Shown: one piece after another, positions 41,540-53,359 of the stretch
Layout of the letters: each line of letters begins with the position of its first letter
How positions within the stretch are numbered: the first letter of the stretch is position 1
NCBI GenBank assembly: GCA_949317995.1
Contig: OX439040.1
Location: 60,670,089-60,734,088, forward strand
DNA from: Acholoe squamosa
Lineage: Eukaryota > Annelida > Polychaeta > Phyllodocida > Polynoidae
Length of the DNA stretch: 64,000 nucleotides
Reading direction: 5' to 3'
Position numbers and translations under genes: made by a program
The notes under the pieces: model-generated
Told to the model about the DNA's origin: nothing
Databases searched by the model: none
The model's input: only the letters and a program-made list of their open reading frames with translations

Positions 41540-42205
41540 TGTAAATCCTGAACTAACCTTTGGTGAAAAAATGGGTTTTTGAATCCAACTTACAGTTATA
41601 AATAAGCTAACTCTATTTATAAGTATTTATCTCAAATATCATACCACATAGCATGTAAAAAGAATGTAATTTAAAGTATCTATGAGAAATAAGCATATTC
41701 ATAGGCTTGTTTTTATATCCTATAGGCTTGTTTTGATGTCTGAGAAAGATAACCTCAAGCTTTAATGAGGCATATTTATAAATATTAAAGTCATTCTTAA
41801 CCAGAGAGACAAGAGACATAATACATGTACAGAGAAAAATCCACCTTAAAGTAAATATATTTATTTATAGCCTTTGTTTGTACTTTAGTTGTCTAGAAGT
41901 TCTACATTTCACTAGATCAGCTTTCATAAAAGACTTCTCTTTCTCTTTCTTTTACCTGAAGCAAAAGTAGGTGTATCATTATATTTGAAATAAATAAAAT
42001 CTTTCTCTTGATATCCAAGACAGTGAATAAAGTCTTTGTCCGTTTTTGGGTTATCAATAAACACATAAATTTTACTCCTCAGAGTATGATGCTCTCTCTG
42101 CCCTTACTATAGCTAGGACAGAATAATTGAGATGATCTACAAAAGATCAATATCTATAGATATATCTAAACACAATAATCATAATGCTAAACACCATAAC
42201 TTTGA
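41540..42205. other. Spacer between the two Harbinger genes
   Basis: AT-rich, no ORF accepted. Convergent gene ends lie on both sides. Confidence 0.5.
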
Positions 42206-42209
42206 AACA

Positions 42210-43505
42210 TCATCTCACCATGTCATGTCTAAACACATGGGCAAACCTAAACATAAACAAAGTAAACACTTTTTTACAGTGTTCCTTAGCTACTAACCTT
42301 GCTTCTCTTATCCTTGCCCTTTCTTCTTTTCTTTTTTCCTTCTCCTGACACAGAGCTGTATATTCCTTTTTTGTGCACTTTATGACTGTAGTTTCTCTCA
42401 CTTGGTCACAAATCATAAAAAGTGTGCATATGGGGCCTTACATGTCATTCGCCCAGACATGTGCCCAGAAAAAGAATTCTTATAAGTATGCTTCTTTTAC
42501 AATAGCAAGGACACATCTGACATAAATGTGATTTTCTTAATCTACAGGTCAAAATAGTCTGGACTTGAGATTTTCATGGAGGTATGAAGATTGTTTCTGT
42601 AGGAAATTAAGCCCTCAACATGGCTTGTAACTCAAATTTCATTCTCCAAGACACAATTTCGCCCAGACAATTTTGGTCATTTTGGGCACATTTTACCCCC
42701 CTGGAGCCCAGAATATGCATATGGGACCATCAAAACCCATATGTAACATAAAGATCTCATCCAACCTGACACTTTGAGCCAAAGAAATAGTGGGGGAAAC
42801 TAAAATTCAAAGAGTAGGGGCTGGAATACCTCCAAATTCGTCATATGCAAACCTTCTATGATTTTCGACCACTTTCTTTGCTCCTTTAGCCTTCTCGGCC
42901 AACTGTGTTTTCCTTTCTTTCTCTTTCTTCCTTGAAGTCTCTTTGACAATATCACGCCACCTTTGAACTTCTTCCTTGTTCCTTCTCTCCTCCTTCATCT
43001 TCTTCTCATGCTCCCTCTTTCTCTCCTCCTTCTTCATTATCTCTTTCCTGCGAGTCTCCTTGTCCTTCTCTTTTCTTGGTATCGTTGTGACCTTCATCTT
43101 CTCTTTAACTTTACTGAAGTCACTTGTACCAAGCTTCCATATATCCTCCTCCTTCATTGTAGGTTCTGCGCTATTTTGTGAAGGGTTCAGTTCCATGGCT
43201 GTTACTCCAGGTATGCCCCTGACCGCCTCCTCCCGTACAGTGTGTCTTCGACTCCATGTTAACATACAATGCCACGTCTCTTCCCTTCCAGACTGAGTCC
43301 CTGAGAAGTGGTATTTGATAGCTCTACAGTTCATGTTCACTGCATCCATTAGAGCGTCCACTTCTTTCTTCCCCCATCTGTCTTTTTTCACCGGCACGTC
43401 TTCTATCAAGGGTAGGTCCTCTCCCTCACTCTCAGAAGAACTTGCATTCGAATTTTTATCTTTTAGCTGAGCTTCAGCCAGGGAGGCAGGTAAGTTGTTA
43501 GTCAT
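42210..43505 (-). pseudogene. Harbinger Myb-like partner gene, split by a MITE
   Basis: ATG at 43505. Residues about 45-95 include DRWGKKEVDALMDAVNMN and ETWHCMLTWSRRH, a divergent Myb/SANT-like segment; the rest is a long K/E-rich helix (EERKREHEKKMKEERRNKEE). Native coding reaches 42871, then enters the MITE at 42403-42870, which supplies a foreign tail and stop at 42807. Beyond the MITE the reading resumes in the same frame (TKKEYTALCQEKEKRKEE) from 42402 toward a possible donor AAG|GTTAGT near 42293 or a stop at 42210. In this superfamily the protein helps transposase reach the nucleus and the ends. Confidence 0.8.
42403..42870 (-). mobile_element. 468-bp MITE, copy B, inserted in the Myb-like gene
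   Basis: Same family as 29103-29562 but inverted. Its ends TGGTCACAAATCATAA and TATGATTTTCGACC are flanked by ACT at 42400-42402 and 42871-42873. Removing the MITE and one ACT leaves the partner gene in frame, which independently supports the boundaries. Confidence 0.88.
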
Positions 43506-44584
43506 TTAAAGTGTCACCTGCAGTAGGTGGACAATAAACCACCGGTAACACAACGAGAAAATACTTTAGTCGTTGTGACAACTTTTCTCGTCATGAATTT
43601 GGCGGCCACGCGCACAGAAAAAATGACTTCAATATGCAATAAATTAACCATAGCAAGTTTTTTACATGTTCCCTGGAATAAAAGAAAAAGACAGTTCAAG
43701 CACAAGAGTCACATACCTTATCTCTTTTCCTCTCCATTTGAGATGTAGACAGCTAGGACAGGATACAACCTTTACCTTAGTTGTGACGTCACTCCTTAAC
43801 ACCAGTGTCGCCCCCTGTGCACAGCGACTTTTTTCAAAGCAAACTCTCGTTGTGAGGGAGGTACATGTACATGTACATAAATTAGTATGTTTAATTTAAA
43901 TTTAGAAAAAAAGAGGATGGTTTGATTAAAGGGGCGTACCTGTTAGGGGAAAAAGGGGCCTGTCCCCCCTGAAATTGGGCCAGGCTATTTCTCTATAGAA
44001 CAGGAAAATGTGGACGCAAAAACTTCTGGTGCCCCTCCTTATTTTTCTTTGGTTTACCCCCCTCGCCCCCATGCCATGAAGTCACAATGAAAACAATTAA
44101 ATATTATATTATATCAAGGAAATGACAGGGAAATAATTTTTCATATATTTACTTTATTAAGAAGTCCAAGCTTTGACTGAAACAACGAAGAAATCGACTT
44201 TAATTAGAATGTTTTACTTACTTCTGCAGATAAGAAGGCCATGTTCTTTCAGGGTAGGGGCTCTGTCCCTGCTGAAACCAAAACAGTTGCCGCCTCCTTC
44301 CCGGAAGTGACGTTGTGACGGAACTGGGTCAAGTTACGCAGGTTTCCGGGGCTCTTTTCTCACTGTGCGACATAGTCTTTGTCACAGTGAGAATTACACA
44401 GCGAGAATTCAAAATAAACTTTTGTTGCAAAAAAGACTCTCGTAGGAAAAAGGCAGAACCTATTGTGTAACACACCATTATAGAAGTATTAACTGTGTAC
44501 GCTGATTTGGGTGAAAATAACGTAATGTAAAAAAATTGCTCTTTGTGTAACGACCTCCAGTTCTAGCAACTAATGGTTATTTAA

Positions 44585-45720
44585 CAGTGCAAATTGAAGC
44601 ATCTGCTTTCCATCAGCCTGTGGATGATTCTTACAATCTGTCTTTGAACAATTAACCTCCACATTCAAATTTCACACATTGTTGTAATGTCAACCAAGCC
44701 CACATAATTCAAAATGTCCCCCTTATTCCAGACACACATGCCTCCTCTTCATGGACTTAATCTCATTTTCTGCATTGGCCTGACTCTCCCTATCGCTATC
44801 TCTCCCTCTGGCTAAGATCTATGCCACCGATCACATTCTTGTAACTAAAAAGTGATACCAGGGTGCCAATTGCAAAATAGTAGAATTGATGCCTTACATT
44901 GATTACCACGTAAAGCAGACTTAACTAACCATAAGGAGACCTCATGTCATATGTTATAGATATCCATACCTACACATTGATTTAATTTCGTGATGAATTT
45001 GTACATTTAACAAACATTTGTGACAAATAGAATGTTGAAATTAGGCAAAATGACCGTGTCTTTTTAAAGAAAATAAAAGTTAATGTTGAGTAAAAATAGA
45101 GGGCCCATGGGACCAGTGCTAATATCAATTTCCCTTGAAAGATAACGTTATCTAGTGTTACTAGAATAAACTGTGAGCACTCTAGTGTAGATAACATGAG
45201 AAATATGAATTTGGAAAAAATATATGATTTTTAAGATACGTCCATGAAAGTAGGGCTATGGTTAAAGGGTATAACGATATTTGAATTCTTGAATATGCAT
45301 ACTAAAAAGTATGCATATTATCTCTCTGTCTGACCTCCAAATCACAGTATGTCAACTTCAGTAGTTTTTATACAATGCTCACCTATCTAAACACTTTTTC
45401 AAGTTTTTGAGATGTTCAAAATTAAGGTAACGGACGTATTGTCCTCCTATCTCTTAACATAGGAATCATCATTTCTTAAATAATTTATTCACCAGTGGCC
45501 CCTTTTGGAATAGAATATTCCTTCATATAATATTATACAAACGTGTTCTGAGGTAAAAAGTAAACATTTTTTAATTTTAATTTTGATGACCCTTTTCACC
45601 AAAATGGCAAAGAACTCGGATTTTCACCCACCAATCTCTGTTGGATGCCTGATGTTTTACTTGATTATGTTCTCCCACTTTGATGGATTGAAGTGCAGTT
45701 TCTTTTATCAGGACAGTCAC
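44585..45720. repeat. Duplicated block R7 (pair at 62640-62990)
   Basis: tctgctttccatcagcctg, aatgtcaaccaagcccaca, cttattccagacacac and atctctgttggatgcctga recur at 62.64-62.99 kb in the same order. About 775 bp between 44850 and 45625 is absent from the partner. Begins directly after the Harbinger right end. Confidence 0.85.
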
Positions 45721-45799
45721 AGGGACAAACGGACCCTGGCCCTATGACATCTCCACCACAACACAGCAACTACAGATCATATCAGATTGTTCTCCCCTC

Positions 45800-45802
45800 C
45801 CC

Positions 45803-45877
<75 letters not shown>
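45800..45877. repeat. CT microsatellite
   Basis: Near-pure ct run; counterpart in position to 23884-24000 in the duplicated segment. Confidence 0.95.
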
Positions 45878-45881
<4 letters not shown>

Positions 45882-45976
45882 CTTCTTCAATCCTTCCTAC
45901 GACCACACAGTCAGATAGTTCCAATCACTCCCATCAAAGATACACCGAAACAAATCCTTGCACAAATTTATAATTT

Positions 45977-47500
45977 AGCTCTCCACTTTCTTCCCCAAGG
46001 CTAAGAGGTCCCTGGAGGATGCTAAGTACTGATAGGCCTACAGGGACGTGTCACTCCTGGGGTTTGTCACCAGCATAGCTTTCCACTTACAGGGAAGGGA
46101 GTGAAGATACATATGTGGCTATCATCTTGGGGTTATTTCTCACGATTCTAGGATCCACTTTGCAAATCTAATCTAATTAATTTAATCTAACCAATTTAAC
46201 TTCTGACTTTTTGTCAAGGTCTAGACTTTAATTATGAAGGGAAGCTGATAAGATTCAGTGCCTGCAGGACATTGATTGTAGTCAGGGAAAACATGAGGAT
46301 GTTGACAGAATGAGTTTCCAAGTTTTAATGTGGTAGGATAATTCCAAGGATTCAGGACTTTAGCCATGGAGTTCTGTAATTGTATGGATGCTATTTCACA
46401 AGGAATTTGAATGAGGGTGGGCTGGAATTTCTGGATGTGAAAATGAAGTGGTAACTACTAACCTAACCAGCCTTCTGAACAAGTAATTATAATTTCAACT
46501 TGCTGGATACTAAGTTTTGAATAGTCAGGTACATCCCCTATGACCACTTTGTATCATCCCTAAAGCACATCTGTGACGACTACATCACATGCTTTGAGGC
46601 AGCTGACAAAGTACTGACAACCTGCTTCAGGCCACTGACGATGGTAAGTAGGTCACGTCACCTCAAAAAAATCAAAATAAATTGACCGCTGACTGACAGC
46701 AGTTAGTCATTGATGGATGGTGTAGGGACAGTATCCTTATTAGGGTCCCTGGCTCTCTAGTTCTATAAGTTTGTTATCTTGATTCACAATTAAGCCCTAA
46801 TCTTTTAGTTTCCACTATCACTGCACACCGATGGCTGACCAGCGTCCAACTGGCAGCCACCATCACTGCGTTTGATGTCATGACGTCATGACCTAATTGG
46901 ACTCAGAACAAGGCTAGCCATCATCACTGGCCTTAAGCAGGCATCAGTGTGTCATCACCTTATTCAAAGCATGTGCATGTCTTGGAGACATTAATAGTCC
47001 TGCTTATTAAAGTAACATGTCCTACAGAATTTTGAATATTGATCAACAGTTCTAAACTTAGTCATTGATACAAAATGTATGACAAATGGTTTTCTTGGAA
47101 CGATTATTTTTAGGATATCAAAAGATGTTTATAGAACTGCATTTAATATAACTAGACAAGCATTATGATGTGGCCAATGGACATCCTCAAATGGAAAATT
47201 ACAAATCTAATATGTCATGATTCACATCCTGGCATTCAGATCTTATCTTCACATAAAAGACACTTGAAAAATAATGGGATCATTTTATGCCTGTTTATAC
47301 TTTCCTCATTATAGTAATGCCACATCAAGTAATACCTCCTTCCTCCAAAAGCATTGTAGAGGAGGCTAATGCTTTCTAATGCCCTTGGGATATAATTGGA
47401 ATAAGCATCTACATGCAGTCATTTACATATGGGTCTTTGCTATGAAAATCTAGTGCCAATGACCTGATGAAATTAGTGTGGGGCTCCTCCATGAAGTGGC
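45977..47500. repeat. Partner segment of blocks R1-R3
   Basis: Collinear with 24826-26990, about 21 kb away. Diverged, with indels; no gene recognised. Confidence 0.7.
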
Positions 47501-49640
47501 TCTCCAGGACCTTGTTTCAATAGATTCTATGACAGGTTCAGACCCCTACGACTTGAGAAGGGCCAAATCTTACCAGATGATCGTAGGACTTTGGCCATAG
47601 TGATATTACTGGGTGATCGTACAGCCTGCTGACTAAATAGCCACCACAGCAGTGACTAAATAAGGGTTCATGGTATGACAACCCTCTATGTGAATAAATA
47701 GTTGGTAGTCATAGCTGCTGGTGTGTGCACTCCTCTGCCCAAAAGTATCCCACCTGTGCTCTTTCCATTGTAATCATATAGGGTAGATTCACAATGAGCC
47801 AAGCCTTGCTGTCCAGTATTTTTGTGACTAAAGTCTAAAACTGAATTTTTAAACCTCTGCTATATAATGGTGTGTGCATGTGTCACATTGACATCTGTTG
47901 TTGGTTTTAACTGATAACATCAAACTTCTACTATCAGATATTTTCACCTGAAATCAACTAAGATTCACTTAAAGGTAACCAAACAATGGTCCAAGAGATA
48001 TGAAAATGATAAAGATGATGCAGGCAACATATATGAAACCACATGCAGTAGTGATATTCCTTGATAAAAGTAGGTGATTTGGGTTGGGCGGACTACATAA
48101 AGGCTAAGGTATATGGATGACTCCCTCTAGGTAGACTCAGGTCATTTTAGGGTGAATTTTTAAATGATATGTAATAATAGCAATGTGCTGCTGAAAGTGG
48201 TTGACTATAGGTATGAGGTAAGATATGGGTGAATCTACCCTACATACCCTAGGCTCATGAGCCTTACTATAGATAGCATGGAGTACTGCAGTCCAACGCC
48301 CTCTCTAACAGTGGAGTGCAGGTCAGAGTATATGGGAGGTAAGACAGGTCACTATTATGCCATTAGTAGCCTCTACGACTGGGTGCTATGACTTCATAGT
48401 GGTGTGTATTGAGTCAGCAGTTGAATAAATAGCAGCGCCTATTTTGATGTCTGTACTCGTAGCTCACTATGTAGTCACTGGTATGGAGGCATTTCTGACA
48501 CCTCCCACTACGATTTGAGGGTGTCCAGTCCTGGAAACTATTGAAATAAGGTCCAGAGGCATTAATTCTTCTTTTACCGACGTGTTTTTGGCTTAAAATC
48601 GGTCTCTAGGTGCTCTCATTATCTTTAAAATGCTGTTTAAATCATGTTGATATTCCAAATAGAAGCTGAGTAATGAGTGTCCAAGGTGAGCATATCAACA
48701 AAAATCGAGGGAACTCTGATTGTCGGTAACTATTCTGATAAGGCAGATTATGATGGTGACAACACAGCATGCATATATCCTACAAAATGATGATTTCATT
48801 TTGTCTTCAAATTTTAAGACTCTCTCTATCAATTTACATGTTATAAAAAAACACATGATAGATTTTTTTGATTACTTTTAGAATTTTTAAGTTACATGGT
48901 CACATGGTATGTTTTATTTGGTTATCATGGCAACCAAATCTATGTAAAATCGCTACTTTCAGTGGATCTGTTGCCATGGTAACCAATATTTCTGTCCAGA
49001 ATCCACCAAAATAAATTATACTAGAAAAAAATGTTGGTACCATCTTTTTCCTCATGAAAAACTGCCCAAAGTAGGTTTTCATAAATAAAATGAAATTATT
49101 TTATATTTTTTATGATTTTTTGCCATAAATACTCATTAGAATTGGCCCAAACCTTTCTTAGTTCTCTATCATGTTTAGCAGCTCACCATATCTCAGCAAA
49201 ATATAGTAGAGACTAATGGTTTGAGATGTGTATAGACCGCATATCATACAGCAATAGGGAAAATAGGGAAAATAGGAAGAATTTATTGGAAATTGAGGGG
49301 GAGAGAGTGTACAAAAAATTGGCTAAAAATCAGCGATTTACTCACAAAAATGTGCGTTCGGTAAAAGAAGAGTTAAGCATGGCGTCTGGATTTTTTTTTT
49401 TTTATCTTCACATGACAAACAGTACCCTTAGGACTCAGAGGGAGTAGCTCATGATTGGTGTATGATTTGATATGAAATGGCTTTTTTCTGCAAGAGAACG
49501 AGTGCCAGATACATACAAGATAAGGGTCATTTGACTTATGAAGGTGATGCTCTGAAATAAATATTTCATTCGTGCAAAATAAGTCTTTCCAAATTTTTAT
49601 ACTGATGTGTTTCACATGATATGATTAAATCAATATACTC
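47500..49640. other. No gene seen
   Basis: AT-rich. Contains GTTGCCATGGTAAC (48970-48983), a perfect palindromic match to an RFX X-box, and the related catggcaacc at 48927. No exon accepted. Confidence 0.4.
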
Positions 49641-49797
49641 CCTCACCCATCTCAACCACCTTTTGTTCAGTATAGATTGAGTGGAAATTGAATAAAATGG
49701 CAATATAGCCCTGCTCTGGTGGGTCTTCATATAAGAAGGGGGGTGTTAAATGGCAAATTTTGCCATTCGGTTTCGGTGACAGGCTCAAACTATGCGT

Positions 49798-50965
49798 TTG
49801 GACACAAAAGCACAGGAAATCACAAAAATAAATTTTTTGAACCCCCCTGACCCCCCCCCCTTCACAGGGGGTCCGATGTTTGCCCATATAGTGTAAATAC
49901 AGCCCAAATTGAGACTTTTAGTGTCCTCATTATGAGATATTCATAAAAGTGGTTAGAAATATTCATTTGAGGCCTAAAGAGACCCTTAGAAGCCATCTTA
50001 TCATGATGATATGGGTATAACCTCCCCTGGGGAGGGGGGCGGCCTTGCTAAAATACCGATAAATCGGCTATTTTGAAGGTATTTGCTCATACAATCAGGT
50101 GCTTGTTCCACCATGACACATCAGAATAAGATCAGATTAGGCAGTGGAGATCTTCCTAAAAGGCCAAATGTTTATTTTTACCTCCAATCCCCAAGGCCAC
50201 CCCCACCTGCCCACTCCTCGCCCCACCCCCCTACATCCTATGTTCTGTTACAATATGCAGCATATACAAGGCATATCCAAATGTTGATTACACTATGTCA
50301 TTGAGTATACTTTTCTACTCCCTATGCCTGTTCTGGGCATTTTCATGAAATAAATGAGGGGGGGGTGGCTAATACCCACATCACTACGCATGCACTGGTC
50401 AGCAGGTTCCATCGAAATCCAAAGTAGATGAGCCAAAATGAATGTCTAGGCATACCAAGAATTTTACTAAGACCATAAAGATCCTGAAACTTAACTGTCC
50501 CAGACACATAGGGAAGAAAAGGATAGTTGACAGGGGGCCGAGGGGTCCCCTTGGAACTGCCTGCCCCTGTTCAAAGAAGCTCTATACTGACTGGTCTACA
50601 CTGCCTGATCTGACCTCATTCGGATGTATCATGGCGTAACAAGCACTGGATTGAAAAAGACCTAATACCTCCAAAATAGCTAATTTATCGGTATTTTAGC
50701 AAGGCCGACCCACCTCCCCAGGGGAGGTTATTCCCTTATCATCACAACTACATGGCTTCTGAGGGTCTCTTTAGGTCCCAAATGAATATTTTCGACCACT
50801 TTCCTGTGTTTATAATGAGGTTTGATTGGGATTCTAAAAGTCTCAATTTGGGCTGTATTTCCACTATATGGGTGAACTTCAGACCCCTCGTGTGGGAGGG
50901 GGGGTTAGGGGGGTTCAAAGAAAATATTTTTGTGATTTCACGTGTTTTGGGGTCCTTCACATTTT
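49798..50965. mobile_element. Fold-back element with about 290-bp inverted ends
   Basis: The left arm (about 49798-50085) is matched in reverse complement by 50665-50965: aaatcacaaaaat, cccaaattgagacttt, cctcccctggggagg, ctaaaataccgataaat. A spacer of about 580 bp (50086-50664) is unlike either arm and has no convincing ORF. Long inverted ends around unrelated DNA are typical of fold-back elements. Confidence 0.85.
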
Positions 50966-51149
50966 TTTCCTTTTACTAATTGTATTCAAAATGCTTACAT
51001 GGTATCGGAATGTAGTTTTTGAACTTTACCAGAGATAAATATGTAAGACACATAATAGTATGAAGGTACCTGCATTAGCTGGTAGCAAGGCAGCAGAACA
51101 CCAATAACAGGCTTTGAGTGGCAGCTCATGTGCAAGATCAGCAAAGGAT

Positions 51150-51420
51150 TAGCCAGAAAATGGACCAACAAGCTGGAACATATAGATTTGGTTGTGGACA
51201 ACTGCATATTGAATTATTGATTTCCATTGATGAGAGGTGCTGGAACTTCAGATTCCCCTACCCTGGACCCACTCCACCCATTGAAGGATGATGCCATGCC
51301 ACCCTGCCATAAATGTCACAACCCATCATTGCTGCATACTAGGTGATGGGTTTGCACATCCCCCGCTAGCATGTTTATGTGTGGTGCAATAGGTTGAATC
51401 TTTCCATGCTCACTGCAATT
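51150..51420. repeat. Partner of block R5
   Basis: Second copy of the 28.72-28.96 kb block in the same orientation. Confidence 0.75.
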
Positions 51421-51480
51421 TCCCATCTTGCTACACAAGATAGGGTTCACAGGCCATTTGCACACATACCTGTACTTTTG

Positions 51481-51589
<109 letters not shown>

Positions 51590-51590
51590 G

Positions 51591-52530
51591 CGTTTAATGT
51601 ATGTTATGGGTACGCACGAGTGGGTTTATGGGTTAATAATCCACGAGCCCGAAGGGCGAGTGGATTATTAACCCATAAACCCACGAGTGCGTACCCATAA
51701 CATGCATTAAAGCGTTTATCGAACATATTTCTCCATTTTGTATTAATTTCTTACCTTATAACCCAAGAATTAATCCAGGAGAAGACATTTTGTAAGTGCA
51801 TCCTATCCGCACGGTTTGCCAAGCCGTCGTGGCCATGTTGTCACTCTGTCCGACATAGCTCCACCTTTACACTCATTTTTCGGGTATAATCCAAGCATGT
51901 CAAGTCCCATACTTCTAGCAGCGCCAAATATACGATCTCTAGTTGGTGTTCGCCTACATTTTGTATCCATTTTCTTCGAAATAAATAAGAATCCATTGAT
52001 TTTCCATAGCGATACGTTTCGCCACCCGCCTCCACCATGCTCGGCTTCGTGTTGACAGTGTGGAAAGGTCCCGTATGTAGGTCAGCCGGTCGGACGACGG
52101 GGCGGGTCCCGACTCGTATCGATGTGGAAAATCAATGGATTCTTATTTATTTCGAAGAAAATGGAGGAATTTGGCATGGCATGTTCATCTAGGATATCTA
52201 AGGATGGTTCTGTGTTAATAACTCCACCAGGCTCCATATATTCTAGGCTATCAAGGTGTGTAAACTTCAGGTATGTCGGAAAACTTTTTCAAATCCTCCA
52301 TGTGTATTGAGTTCTACCACCGGTCGGCTTGGTATAGTGGACAGCGAGCTCGCCTCCTGCCACAGCGGCCGGGGATCGATTCCCCGTTGAACCTAAACGG
52401 TTTTAACAGGAAATGTATGGAGGAGTTGACTTTGTATATTCCCCCAATTTATTAACATGTCCGGATTGAAACCAGCAGCTTCTTGAAGATGAAGAAAAGG
52501 TCTGAGAGTGCGTTATAGCTATATAACGCA
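51591..52530 (+). repeat. Hairpin-headed composite repeat, copy 2
   Basis: Hairpin arms 51591-51644 and 51660-51714 pair almost perfectly around gagcccgaagggcgag. Then come tttctccattttgtatta and gaagacattttgtaagtgca, as in copy 1. A second palindrome has 50-bp arms (about 51958-52010 and 52115-52170). A tRNA-like segment is at 52322-52392 and a terminal hairpin gtgcgttata/tataacgcac near 52507-52530. The order of parts is the same as in copy 1, so this is one family. Confidence 0.75.
52322..52392 (+). repeat. tRNA-like pol III promoter segment in repeat copy 2
   Basis: ggtatagtggacagc resembles a tRNA A-box/D-arm and ggggatcgattcccc a T-arm with B box. The acceptor and anticodon stems do not close, so a working tRNA is unlikely. 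Shares agcgg/tgcgg and ccgggg with 3210-3221. Confidence 0.6.
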
Positions 52531-52821
52531 CGGGGGTTATGAGCAAAAAAGCACTGCTGAGGCTCAAATAGTTAGATAAATATATATATATATATATATA
52601 TCAGACTTGGATAAACAATAAACCTACTTATTCCGACAGTCCTTCTCAACAGGTATTCAAAGCAAGAGGTATTTTGTATGCCATAGTCCTACCTGGTGCT
52701 TGTAGTTTGCTAATCCATCTCTCCCAGAATTATGCAAACCACTGTACCAAAAGCTTGTCATGGTCAGTGTGTAGAAATTGAAAACGCTTGAAGAGATCCA
52801 TTGGTATCCCTTTCTAAGAGA

Positions 52822-53330
52822 TTATAGCAGAAAGGATAGTTCCTGCAGGATTTAGTACCAGATTTAGCCACCAGGGGGCACCACTATGGGCTAGAATAGG
52901 AAAAATATGCTTAAACCTGTTTTAGGCTACTTTTTTATGGAGAATTTAATTGTTTTTGTGAAACTTTCTATTTTTGGTGGAAAGGTTCCAAATTTGGCAT
53001 GTAAAAAGAATGTTTTTGGACCAAAATAGGCATTTTTGTTGATCTGTTGCCATGGAAACATAATTTCCATTCTAAATAGGAAAATCAATGATCCCATTTG
53101 AAGGAACATTCCACAAGTTTTACTCTGGTGAAAACAGAATGAAATTACCATTTCTAGATCAAAAGTTATGGGCAAAAGATTAAAAAATTGTGCTAATTTA
53201 GCTAATTAGCATAAATTATGCTAATTAGCTATATATCTGATGACCAATTAGATGTAGAGCTCATTAAGATTCACGATTTTTCTATAGATTTGAGATACCT
53301 ACCATGGGTGTTCGTTCATCATTGCCTTGT
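52822..53330 (+). repeat. Uninterrupted relative of the LTR target repeat
   Basis: Runs straight across the sequence matching both sides of the gypsy insertion: left part to about 52912 equals 9190-9268, right part equals 21879-22330. Contains the CTCF-like motif at 52868-52881. Class unknown. Confidence 0.85.
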
Positions 53331-53359
53331 TTGAGCATGGTTTTGGAACATGATTGCCA

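Larger units (their letters stand above)
39299..44562. mobile_element. PIF/Harbinger DNA transposon, 5.3 kb
   Basis: Terminal inverted repeats share GGAGGTCGTTACACAAA (left 39304-39320, right 44542-44558 in reverse). CTA flanks both ends (39296-39298 and 44563-44565), a plausible 3-bp target duplication, though the ends lie in a palindromic CTAG so the exact edge is ambiguous. Subterminal cgttacacaa words repeat inside. It holds the two genes expected of the superfamily, a DDE transposase (plus) and a Myb-like partner (minus), facing each other. Both are damaged. Confidence 0.9.

Noticed and set aside
45693..46004. ORF rich in S and L, and its antisense R/E ORF
   Set aside because: Translation of a CT microsatellite.
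49630..49887. 85-codon minus-strand ORF
   Set aside because: Lies mostly in the fold-back arm and its flank; C-runs give proline and glycine artefacts.
52322..52392. Functional tRNA gene
   Set aside because: A T-arm is present but the other stems fail; it is better read as a SINE-like module.
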